Shown here piece by piece: positions 35,157 through 42,445 of a stretch of 64,000 nt of DNA. Under the pieces are notes generated by a model. That model did not search any database and was not told the DNA's origin. It saw only the letters and a list, made by a program, of their open reading frames with translations. The translations under genes were made by a program, and so were the position numbers. Within the stretch, counting starts at the first letter, position 1. Every line of letters begins with the position of its first letter. The stretch covers positions 186,001 through 250,000 of the forward strand of contig MPNN01000006.1 of assembly GCA_002239045.1 (NCBI GenBank). Reading direction: 5' to 3'. Source of the DNA: SAR202 cluster bacterium bin127 (GTDB taxonomy: Bacteria; Chloroflexota; Dehalococcoidia; Lucifugimonadales; Lucifugimonadaceae).

Positions 35157-36886
35157 ATGAGTACACTACGCAGCGAAGCAGCGAAGCAGCGAAGCAGCGA
35201 AGCAGCGAAGCAGCGAAGCAGCGAAGCAGCGAAGCAGCGAAGCAGCGAAGCAGCGAAGCAGCGAAGCAGCGAAGTGGTGAACAGAACTTTCCCGACAACG
35301 TCATCTACGAGATGGACAACCTTGACGTGCTTCGTGGAATGAACTCCGAGACTGTAGACCTGATAGCCACCGATCCGCCTTTCAACAAAAAGCGCAATCG
35401 AGCGGGCACAGCGGGGCAGTACGAGGATGCATGGCGATGGACTGACCATCCGACGATGCAGGGGAAGCAACCTGACCAATGGTTGTGGCAACCGGTTCAC
35501 CGAGAATGGCTAGACGAGATCAAAGATGCCAATCGAGCATTGTTCGACGTTATTGAAGCGACGCGGAAAACTCAAGACGATGATACAGCCGCGTTTCTGT
35601 GCTTTCTCAGCGTGCGGTTGCTTGAGATGCACCGGGTTCTCAAGCCGACTGGTTCGATATATCTGCATTGTGACCACTCTGCCAACGCGTACATCAGGAT
35701 GTGCATGGATGCGATATTTCTCGGCAAGAACAGTTTGAACGAGATAGCGTGGCTTCGAAAATCCGAGAAACACAATTTAGCTTCGCGTCGATACCCTCAA
35801 ACACACGACACAATTTACTACTACGCAAAGGATGCGACCAAACATACCCATAACCCTCCAACAACACCGTATGACGATGAATATGTCAAAACCCATTACA
35901 AATTTAGGGACAATCGCGGGCGGTATGCCACATTCCCATGCACCAATGAGCGCGGCGGCAACAAGTCGTACGAATTTCGAGGAATCACACGCGCGTGGCG
36001 GTGGGAACGTTCGAGGATGGAAGAAATGTTCAAAGCAGGAATGTTGACGCAAGCTACCCCAAAATCACCATTCAGATATAAGAAGTACATCAGTAGTGCG
36101 GATGGGGTCAAAGTAAGCGATTTGTGGGTGGATGTAACCGATTTTGAAGCGGGAGAACGAACGGGTTCGCCAGATCAAAAACCTCTCAAAGCGTATGAAC
36201 GGATGATTCTGGGAAGTAGCAATAATGGAGACATCGTGCTTGACCCGTTTGCCGGATGCGCCACCACCATCATTGCGGCGCGGAAGCACAAGCGGCGATG
36301 GGTCGGTATCGACCGCCGGCAAGATGCTCGTTTTCATGTCGTATGCCGTATGGCAGGGATCAAACAAGCGGATGCGGACGAGATACGCAAGCGCCCCCAT
36401 CTTGCTCATTGGTTAGATGAGCAACTTGCAAAATATGAAGCGCAGTATCGTATTGAACCGCCTGTACGCACCGACGAAGGCAAACCCGCCGTGCCGCGCT
36501 TGGAACAGGTTTTTTCCACGACACAACCTTCAGTGTTGAGCCACCGCGAGATGCACACCATTCTTTTGGAGCGATTCGGTCCATACTGCTGGGGTTGCGA
36601 CTTTGATGGTCTTGAATATGGTGAACGTGGCGGCAGATACTTGGAACTTGACCATGTGAATCCCAAATCAGCTGGCGGACACGATCATTTGGATAACCGC
36701 GCCCTGCTTTGTGGACCATGCAACAAGGACAAGAGCGACCGGACTACTCTGATACAGTTGCGTCGCCAGACGATGGGCACAAAAAACGCACGTCAACACA
36801 GGATAGACTTGCGCGAAGCTGGTGCTTGGTGCAGAGAACGATTGATGCAAGAGATACGCAGTTCACCACAGCAATTAGGGATGTAG
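35157..36886 (+). CDS. Phase-variable DNA methyltransferase-HNH endonuclease fusion (assembled in OFF register)
   Basis: The enzyme body (from about 35,280) is a beta-class amino-methyltransferase with motif IV TDPPFNKKRN, then motif I LDPFAGCATT about 290 residues later. It is followed by an HNH nuclease domain: CWGC, YLELDHVNPKSAGGH with the catalytic His, and LLCGPCNKDKS. The only start with a good ribosome binding site (AAGGAG, seven bases before) is the ATG at 35157. Its frame enters an 8-bp tandem repeat and terminates at 35,342; the body is in another frame, whose only upstream start is a TTG at 35,078 inside the transposase. Losing one 8-bp unit would join the ATG to the body, giving a 573-residue protein (DPPF at about 70, motif I about 360, HNH His about 497). 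Codon use is more AT-rich than in neighbouring genes. Both methylation and cleavage activities are inferred. Confidence 0.85.
35172..35274 (+). repeat. 8-bp tandem repeat tract (AGCGAAGC), 12 full units plus 7 bases
   Basis: There are twelve perfect copies of AGCGAAGC from 35172 to 35267 and a partial AGCGAAG to 35274. All three frames through the tract are open and encode rotations of the same octapeptide RSSEAAKQ. The unit length is not a multiple of three, so slippage by one unit shifts the downstream frame. The tract starts 12 bases after the A+3 of the ribosome-binding-site-linked ATG. Confidence 0.97.
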
Positions 36887-36896
36887 GAGTTAGACC

Positions 36897-37058
36897 GTGC
36901 CACGCCGCAAGAAACCCAGGGGTCGCCCGCCGCTACCCATGCCGGAGCTGATACCCGACACGCCCGAAAACGTGGCTAGAGCAGTGCTTAACACACGCCC
37001 TAAGAAGGTGGACGACTGGCAGTATCTCAAGGACTACAAAGCGGGGAAGTTGAAGTGA
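36897..37058 (+). CDS. Small basic protein with RGRPP (AT-hook-like) motif
   Basis: This 53-residue gene begins at GTG (36897) with an ideal GGAG ten bases upstream, 10 bases after the methyltransferase-HNH stop. The product starts PRRKKPRGRPPLPMPE and continues DTPENVARAVLNTRPKK with a WQYLKDYK end. RGRP is the core of AT-hook minor-groove binders. The stop overlaps the next gene's start as GTGA. It may be a DNA-binding accessory to the nuclease/methyltransferase. The function is not known; the context and coupling are the evidence. Confidence 0.7.
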   Translation: MPRRKKPRGRPPLPMPELIPDTPENVARAVLNTRPKKVDDWQYLKDYKAGKLK

Positions 37059-37495
37059 AGCGTGACATGGAAACAGTCCGACAGATTCTGTTGGAAATTG
37101 AGAACACTGGTAGATGTGTGATTGACCTGGGTGAAATTGGCAATAAATCTGTGACTACGTTGAACAGACGCCAACACATGGCACGATTGGCATATGAGTT
37201 GAACCAACGCGGTGTTGTTCCTTGTCCTGAATTGAAGGAACAACTTAAAGCCAAGTTGTACAACTACAGATTGTTGGTGAATGAAGGTTGGATAGTTGAG
37301 GCAGATGAGTGGCGGATCGAAAATCTCTCGTGGGAAGCGCACGACTTCTTAGCCGCGACGCGAGAAGATAGCCGTTGGGATCGGGTCAAGCAGCATGTGA
37401 AGGACAGAGGAGATGATGTTTCTCTGATGCCGTTCTCGACGCTTAAAGCAATCGGGGAGAAATTGTTGACGGATTGGATGATGAGCGGGGGTTGA
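37055..37495 (+). CDS. DUF2513-family protein
   Basis: This 146-residue protein opens with KRDMETVRQILLEIEN, the recognisable DUF2513 N-terminus, and contains a winged-helix-like YRLLVNEGWIVEA segment. It starts at a GTG that overlaps the stop of the small RGRP protein. DUF2513 proteins are frequent in phages and accessory islands and have no assigned biochemical role. Tight coupling suggests it belongs to the restriction-modification operon, perhaps as a controller. That is inference from position only. Confidence 0.75.
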   Translation: MKRDMETVRQILLEIENTGRCVIDLGEIGNKSVTTLNRRQHMARLAYELNQRGVVPCPELKEQLKAKLYNYRLLVNEGWIVEADEWRIENLSWEAHDFLAATREDSRWDRVKQHVKDRGDDVSLMPFSTLKAIGEKLLTDWMMSGG

Positions 37496-37908
37496 ACGAG
37501 TAGCGGTTTTGTTACTTTGGTATATAACTCCCATTTTAAGGATGGGTGTTACGGGAGGGGATTGTTGCGGTGATGTCGGGGTTGGGTGTTTGGGTGTGGC
37601 GTGGGTTTTTCGTGCGACGGGGTGTTGAGATTCCTCGCTGCGCTCGGAATGACATGAATCGGGCTCGGAATGATAAGGGTCGCGGTGGGTATGACGTGGA
37701 TCGCGTTGGGGGGCTGTGCACAACCTCACTTACGACGGATTCACGGTCAGATCAGGTGCGCCTCCCGTTGCCCTGCCCCTCTGGATGGACGTTCCGTCCG
37801 CTGAAGCGCCGGCTTTCGCCGGAATGACGGTGGTTATGCACAGAACCCGTTGGGGGTGACTGGGGGTTGTTGGCCATCTAGTGCGTTGGATGCGCTGATG
37901 GGCCGGGA
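37496..37908. repeat. Non-coding repeat block closing the accessory island
   Basis: No gene is seen here. A copy of the dispersed element (ATTTTAAGGATGGGTGTT, 37,534-37,610) is followed by GTTGAGATTCCTCGCTGCG (37,621), CTCGGAATGA... and GGGTATGACGTGGATCGCG. This is the same series as at 33,462-33,560 on the other side of the island, in the same orientation. A hairpin of the CCGGCTTTCGCCGG type (about 37,809-37,822) and GGAATGACGG follow before the dehydrogenase gene. Confidence 0.65.
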
Positions 37909-38904
37909 CTAGCGGGAAATTTCTTGTACGACGTTGACAAGGGGTTCGCCGCGTGAGAGGTTGTCGAGGTTTTGGGCTACGGTTTGGGCTCGGCGGGTGG
38001 CGGTGCCGTTGGTGGCGCCGGAGTGATGGGGGACCATGATGATGTTGTCTAGTTCCCAGAAGGGTTGGTCGGATGGTCGGGGTGCGTCGGTGGGGGATTC
38101 GGGATATTGGTACCAGGTGTCGATGGCGGCGCCGGCGATGGTTCGATTTTTGAGGGCGTTGTAGAGGGCGGTTTCGTCGATGATGTGTCCGCGTGCGGGA
38201 TTGATTATGTACGCGGTGGGTTTCATCAGTCCGAGTTCGTGAGCGCCGATCAATCCGTGAGTTGCTGGGCCGAGAGGGGTTGAGATGAGGACGAAGTCGG
38301 ATTCGGAGAGGACGTATTCGCGGGCGCGATTGCCACCTCCGATGTAGTTTGCACCGTATAGTTCGCCGTCGGCGGTCTCGACTCTTCCGGCGGCGATGAC
38401 GGGCATTTCGTAGGCTTGAGCGAGTTTTGCGACGCGGCGTCCGATGGCACCGAAGCCGACGATGCCGAAGGTTCGGCCCATGAGTTCACGGTAGGAGCCG
38501 TGGCGACCGGGCCACATCTCCCATGATCCAGCGCGGAATGTGCTTTCGGACTTGAGGAGTTCGTGATCGAGTGCGACGGCTACGGCCATGACCCACTCGG
38601 CGATGGGTGCTTCGTGGTGGTAGGCGTTGGCGACGATGCAGCCTTCTGGGACAGCTTCGGGGTCGATGCGGTCGTATCCGGCGGCCGGGATGAGGATCGC
38701 GCGGAGGGAGTCGGCTGCTGCGCCCATTTCTTTGGTGAAGTCGGTGCCGATGAATACGTGGGTGCCGCGAAGGGATTCGGGTGAGGGTTTGTTGTCGATG
38801 AATTCGGTGTAGATCCATTCGACGGGCTCGGTTACGGGGAAGGGTGGGACGTTGGGGTCCGCGTTGGGTCGGCGGTTTGTTATTACGCGGAGTTTGGAGG
38901 GCAT
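37909..38904 (-). CDS. D-2-hydroxyacid dehydrogenase (NAD-binding, lactate/phosphoglycerate-dehydrogenase-like)
   Basis: This oxidoreductase is 331 residues from the ATG at 38904. The nucleotide-binding motif is FGIVGFGAIGRRVAKLAQ. The catalytic Arg lies in INPARGHIIDETAL and the late His in MVPHHSGATNGTA. It would interconvert 2-oxoacids and D-2-hydroxyacids with NAD(P)H. The frame stays open to 39009, but the extra N-terminal part is unlike the family. The gene stands alone on the minus strand, with repeats on both sides. Substrate unknown. Confidence 0.83.
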   Translation of the reverse strand: MPSKLRVITNRRPNADPNVPPFPVTEPVEWIYTEFIDNKPSPESLRGTHVFIGTDFTKEMGAAADSLRAILIPAAGYDRIDPEAVPEGCIVANAYHHEAPIAEWVMAVAVALDHELLKSESTFRAGSWEMWPGRHGSYRELMGRTFGIVGFGAIGRRVAKLAQAYEMPVIAAGRVETADGELYGANYIGGGNRAREYVLSESDFVLISTPLGPATHGLIGAHELGLMKPTAYIINPARGHIIDETALYNALKNRTIAGAAIDTWYQYPESPTDAPRPSDQPFWELDNIIMVPHHSGATNGTATRRAQTVAQNLDNLSRGEPLVNVVQEISR

Positions 38905-39002
38905 TTGGTGGGGCCGTAGGAAAAGAGGCGGGTGTTTGGGAGAGGATTTTAGTTCACGGTTGCGTGGTGGATGTTTAACATACTCCGCCCCTTTGACCGC
39001 CC

Positions 39003-39046
39003 CGGTCACCCTAACCTTGACCCTCTCCCGCGGAGCGGGAGAGGGG
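39003..39046. repeat. REP-like palindrome, CTCTCCCGC/GCGGGAGAG family
   Basis: This is the second copy of the palindrome at 33,391: GACCCTCTCCCGCGGAGCGGGAGAGGGG with the same CGCCCCTTTGACCGCCCCGG flank. Confidence 0.6.
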
Positions 39047-39131
39047 AATCGTCGCTAATTGTGTTACCGATTCCGGTGTTAGGGGCTATGAAGCTCCTGC
39101 GGTCGCTTCGCACCGAGAAAAGGGGAGGGAT

Positions 39132-39178
39132 GCCCCCTTTGTCCTTCGGACATTTCCCCCACGAGTGGGGGAAACCTA
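39132..39178. repeat. REP-like element, TCCTTCGGACATTTCCCCC family, copy 1
   Basis: The element reads CCCCCTTTGTCCTTCGGAC, then ATTTCCCCC, a variable 4-base loop and GGGGGAAACCTA. Both halves form hairpins. Sister copies are at 44,813, 45,737 and 49,680. It ends at the stop codon of the ABM-domain gene. Confidence 0.7.
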
Positions 39179-39895
39179 GAAGTCGGGTTGGCCGGAGGAC
39201 CAGTTGAAGTTGTCGGGTGGCCAAACGTTTCGGCCTCGGCGGGCGCCCATGTTCCCGGTCATTGAGGCGTCTCGGCGTTCTTCGTCGTACCAATCGGCTA
39301 CGGTGTCGCGCCATTGTTTGATGTGTGGCGTTGCGACGTGGTAGTCGAATGCTGCGGCGTTCACGTAGACCTCGTAGAGGTAAAGCTCAGTTGGGTCGTC
39401 GATGTTTTGGTAGACGTCGAAACGTAGGCATCCGGGCTCTTCGTGGGTGGAGCCGATGCCGTCGAGTGTGACCGCGTCGATGAAGTCGTCGACCTTGTCG
39501 GCTTGGACGTATTGAGGAGCGTGGATGACGTGGAGGGTGCCCTGCTGGAATGCGGGGTCGTCGACGGCGCCAGGGCGGTATGCGTCCCAGTCGGCGGGTC
39601 CGGCGGGGTAGACGGATCGGCAGAATGAGACTTCGGGCGGCTCGGCGAACATGTCGGCGGATGCGTCGCGCCATTGGTGGAAGTGGTACGCCATCGTGTG
39701 GTACTGGAACGCGGCTTCGTCTTCGTAGACCTCGCAGAAGGCGAACTTGGTGGGGTCTTCGTCGTCTTGGATGATGTCGAAACGATAGCAGTTGGGCTCG
39801 CCGAGAACGGAGCCTACGCCGTCGCCGATAGAGGCTTCAATGAAGTCGTCGATGCGGTCATCTTTGACCTTTAGACGGACCATGAGGATGTACAT
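39176..39895 (-). CDS. Protein with two tandem ABM (antibiotic biosynthesis monooxygenase-like) domains
   Basis: This 239-residue protein has two copies of the dimeric alpha/beta-barrel ABM fold. The first begins MYILMVRLKVKDDRIDDFI and contains YRFDIIQDDEDPTKFAFCEVY. The second contains VQADKVDDFIDAV and LRFDVYQNIDDPTELYLYEVY. The ATG at 39895 has an AGGAG ribosome binding site. ABM domains normally pair as dimers, and tandem fusion gives an internal pseudo-dimer as in LsrG-like or quinol monooxygenase relatives. A 25-bp promoter-like box at 39,927-39,951 precedes it. Confidence 0.78.
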   Translation of the reverse strand: MYILMVRLKVKDDRIDDFIEASIGDGVGSVLGEPNCYRFDIIQDDEDPTKFAFCEVYEDEAAFQYHTMAYHFHQWRDASADMFAEPPEVSFCRSVYPAGPADWDAYRPGAVDDPAFQQGTLHVIHAPQYVQADKVDDFIDAVTLDGIGSTHEEPGCLRFDVYQNIDDPTELYLYEVYVNAAAFDYHVATPHIKQWRDTVADWYDEERRDASMTGNMGARRGRNVWPPDNFNWSSGQPDF

Positions 39896-39926
39896 TTGGA
39901 TCTCCTGATTGTTGGGTGGGCTTTGA

Positions 39927-39951
39927 TTGCCGTAAGTGAGTATATCGCGGG
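39927..39951 (-). promoter_or_regulatory. 25-bp box shared with 41,711-41,735, promoter-like
   Basis: TTGCCGTAAGTGAGTATATCGCGGG is identical at both places. On the minus strand it contains CGCGATATACT, giving a TATACT -10-like box about 40-50 bases upstream of the ABM gene start. No obvious -35 box is seen. Confidence 0.5.
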
Positions 39952-40002
39952 GAGGTGGGGGGATGGCGCAGACCGGCACCCCTCGAGTTCCGATAACGAC
40001 GA

Positions 40003-40455
40003 TCAGGGATCGTTAGACTGATCAGAGCTTGAGTTTTCGTCTCGGCCTCGCCGACCGAACACCCGCAATAATGCTGAACCGACTGGATAGCTGAGCGCGG
40101 CACTCAATCCTAGGAACCAACCCATGGCCGGTTCGCCTAACAGGATTGCTAACAATCCGCCAGCGATTATCACAACGATGCTGGCTAGACGGTAAGCAGC
40201 TGCCCATTTGAAGTTGTAGTTGAAAGCGTCAGCTTCGCGCTTTTCAAGTTCGCGTTGGTGAGCGTTTGAACTGAGCCATTCACGAAATGTGTCCTCAGCT
40301 GCGTTGGGGAGGATGCGTTCGTATTGTTGAAGGACTTGTGGCGGTGGCCCTTGCCAAGAATAGCTGACCGATTGGCTCGCGATAATCGTGACCGAATCTT
40401 CGTCTTCAGACGCGGGCGAAGGTGATTCCGGAGAGGGCTCGTCCGGTTTCAGCAT
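40003..40455 (-). CDS. DUF2335-type predicted membrane protein
   Basis: This 150-residue protein has an acidic, Ser/Pro-rich N-terminus. A GPPPQVLQQYERILPNAAED helix, typical of DUF2335 proteins, follows, and then two transmembrane helices (about 89-106 and 110-130). The start overlaps the upstream gene by seven bases, so the two are co-translated. DUF2335 proteins are small membrane proteins of unknown role found sporadically in bacteria. Confidence 0.7.
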   Translation of the reverse strand: MLKPDEPSPESPSPASEDEDSVTIIASQSVSYSWQGPPPQVLQQYERILPNAAEDTFREWLSSNAHQRELEKREADAFNYNFKWAAAYRLASIVVIIAGGLLAILLGEPAMGWFLGLSAALSYPVGSALLRVFGRRGRDENSSSDQSNDP

Positions 40456-40796
40456 TGTTCGATTTCGTCCGCCAACTGCCGGCGTTGATCTTCGGGCAAA
40501 GCATCGATTCGCTCTTGGAATACGCGGCTCAAATCAGCACCCATGCGTCGCCATGTTTGGTTCCAAACGAAGTTGACAGTCTCGTCCGGACTCATTCCAG
40601 TGTCAAACGCTGCGCGCACGTCGTCTTCACTCCACATCTCCATCTCCATTTGAAACATGAAGGCATCGTTGGGGTGCATTGACATCATACGGTTCACGAT
40701 CGGGTACGCTGAGACGAACGTGGGTTTTCGGCGTGAAGAGCCGTTCTTGCCAGTACCGAATTTTGGAATCAACCTCATGAGAAATTCCGATCGCAT
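40449..40796 (-). CDS. Hypothetical protein, 115 residues
   Basis: I do not recognise a family. The protein is predicted soluble and rich in Met and Glu in the middle (MMSMHPNDAFMFQMEMEMW), with a C-terminal amphipathic helix (FQERIDALPEDQRRQLADEI). It overlaps and probably co-translates with the DUF2335-type gene. An internal ATG seven residues in is an alternative start. The short second half resembles small helical regulators, but no function is implied. Confidence 0.55.
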   Translation of the reverse strand: MRSEFLMRLIPKFGTGKNGSSRRKPTFVSAYPIVNRMMSMHPNDAFMFQMEMEMWSEDDVRAAFDTGMSPDETVNFVWNQTWRRMGADLSRVFQERIDALPEDQRRQLADEIEQC

Positions 40797-40884
40797 TTGA
40801 CGGCGATGGTTGTGATCTTAACGTAGCAAGGAATCTTTGGTGCGTCAAGCGTCGCCGAGATTGTTCGTTCGATGATTGTGGGTT

Positions 40885-41042
40885 AACCGCGCCCGATATA
40901 TGGCTACTGGTTCGGAATAACGATCGCCTCCAACATGTTCACATCCTCAGGAAGCGTTGCCATTAGGAGGGCGGTTCGGGCGATGTTTTCTACGTCCATC
41001 ATGGGCTCGGTACCTTCTTCTCGGCCGGAGCCAGAACGGGCG
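40885..41042 (-). pseudogene. Decayed duplicate of the 3' end of the SDR gene at 42,446
   Basis: On the minus strand this fragment reads GSGREEGTEPMMDVENIART, then LLMATLPEDVNMLEAIVIPN. It is nearly identical to the C-terminus of the intact SDR gene, followed by PYIGRG after a premature TAG. Similarity ends abruptly near 41,042. It is therefore a truncated duplicate. Confidence 0.88.
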
Positions 41043-41068
41043 AGGCCTGGCGGCGAATCCGACGGAGG

Positions 41069-41593
41069 TTAGGGGCATGTCACGCCGAGGTGCGCGTAGG
41101 CACCGTTGAGGCAAGCTTGATATGTGATTATTTCGACGGGACGCGCTTCCGACTGGGGAGCAGCATCGTTTTGGGGTAGAGTGACGGTGGCATGGACACG
41201 TTCACCTTTGCCGGAATTGTTTTTCGCGCGGACCCAGACTTTGTAGGTCTTTCCGGCATCCAATCCATCGAAGGTTACAGAGGTTTTCTTTGCTTTGGGT
41301 GTCTTTGTCTTTGCTTTGCCGCCGTCGTTTGCGCGAATTTGCACGATGTAGCGTTTGGGGTCGCCTCCGTCTTGCGGCGGCTGCCAGCTCACAGTCACGC
41401 TGTTCGTGGTAGCGGTAAGCGTGATGTCCAAAACGGCCCCGGGCGGGTCCTGTTTCTGCTGTTGCGCGTAAACGGGCTGTGCAAGCGCGAGGAATGTTGA
41501 TGCGGCGAGGACAGCGAGGGTCAGCCCTTTCCATACCGATACGCGGGGTACGGAAAAGGTGGCGGGTAATAAAAGGGTTTCGAGCTGTTTCAT
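41069..41593 (-). CDS. Secreted protein with a fibronectin type III domain
   Basis: This 174-residue protein has a signal peptide (hydrophobic residues about 24-40, cleavage after QPVYA). Next comes one fibronectin type III domain (about 52-142) with VTVSWQPPQDGGDPKRYIVQ and KTYKVWVRAKNNSGKG. A short C-terminal tail carries two cysteines (QACLNGAY, GVTCP) that could form a disulfide. It is probably exported and either cell-surface-bound or secreted. A copy of the 25-bp promoter-like box lies upstream at 41,711. Confidence 0.75.
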   Translation of the reverse strand: MKQLETLLLPATFSVPRVSVWKGLTLAVLAASTFLALAQPVYAQQQKQDPPGAVLDITLTATTNSVTVSWQPPQDGGDPKRYIVQIRANDGGKAKTKTPKAKKTSVTFDGLDAGKTYKVWVRAKNNSGKGERVHATVTLPQNDAAPQSEARPVEIITYQACLNGAYAHLGVTCP

Positions 41594-41710
41594 TTGAAAA
41601 TCTCTTCCGGTTGTGATCGGACTGTGGTCAATGATAGATCAATGGTTGCGGTGCTTGTTGACTGTTGGCGATGGTGGGATTTGTCCATTAGGTTTGGTTG
41701 TCGGTATTGG

Positions 41711-41735
41711 TTGCCGTAAGTGAGTATATCGCGGG
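41711..41735 (-). promoter_or_regulatory. 25-bp box, second copy, upstream of the FN3 gene
   Basis: Identical to the box at 39,927-39,951. On the minus strand it carries CGCGATATACT, about 120 bases before the FN3-protein start. Confidence 0.5.
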
Positions 41736-41784
41736 CGTTCGCAGAGGGACGATTGAACAAGGTTGCGACCAAGTGTTCATGGGA

Positions 41785-42381
41785 TCACCATCGAATGTTC
41801 CAGCGGTTGTCGTCGGCCAAGAAATTGCAGCTGCCAGATGGTGCATTGCCTTCGGCCAACGGCGCGTACCCCGAGTGAGACGGTATGGGAGCAGATGATC
41901 CTGTGATTGGCGCTGATCCTTCGTCAAGCATATCCAAGTGGTCTTGCGCGTACGAAATTGGAACCGTGGGATTGCAAGACGTGGTTGTTATCGTTCCGTC
42001 GTCTTCCGTCCCATGAACGAGGTACGTCTCACCGATGACAAAACTAACGCCACAAGTGGCTTCGTCGGCATTGGTAAGCACGTAAGCCGTCTCATACATT
42101 GGACCGTGCCAGACGGTGGCTACTCGGAATTCAACGAGCATGTTCGCCCAAGGCGATTGGGAATTGACGCGTCGCGTAGAAACGACTTCGCCTTTGAACA
42201 GAATCGGTGCTGCTTCCAGCCATTCATCGAGCGTGCCTATTCGCTCGCAACTGCACGCGTAGACGTGTTTATTGTCGTTCGCTAACGAAACCACGAGAAT
42301 CGAGACGACGAGGATGGCGATCAAACTGGCTGGTATCGAAATTTCGGATCTGATCAACGCGAATTCCATGAGGGAACACAT
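41785..42381 (-). CDS. Exported protein with netrin/TIMP-like CSC motif
   Basis: This 198-residue protein has an N-terminal membrane or signal segment (about 15-36, ISIPASLIAILVVSILVV). VYACSCERIGTLDEWLEAAP follows directly. An N-terminal CxC after cleavage, with ILFKGEVVS and later single cysteines (ATCGVSF, TTSCNP), is the layout of bacterial netrin/TIMP-like modules. Mature protein is predicted outside the membrane with disulfides. Role unknown. An alternative ATG lies four codons in. It sits between the SDR gene and the 25-bp box, the position held by the DUF2335 pair in the duplicated copy. Confidence 0.65.
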   Translation of the reverse strand: MCSLMEFALIRSEISIPASLIAILVVSILVVSLANDNKHVYACSCERIGTLDEWLEAAPILFKGEVVSTRRVNSQSPWANMLVEFRVATVWHGPMYETAYVLTNADEATCGVSFVIGETYLVHGTEDDGTITTTSCNPTVPISYAQDHLDMLDEGSAPITGSSAPIPSHSGYAPLAEGNAPSGSCNFLADDNRWNIRW

Positions 42382-42445
42382 CGCCGCGGATTGTCACTCG
42401 CGTCCGTGGGCAATTCTATCGGTGCTCCGGGCTGGCGAAATTCGC

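Noticed and set aside
35172..35274. The 8-bp tract as a plain low-complexity protein linker
   Set aside because: The unit is not a multiple of three, is perfectly conserved at DNA level and separates the ribosome-binding-site-linked start from the body frame.
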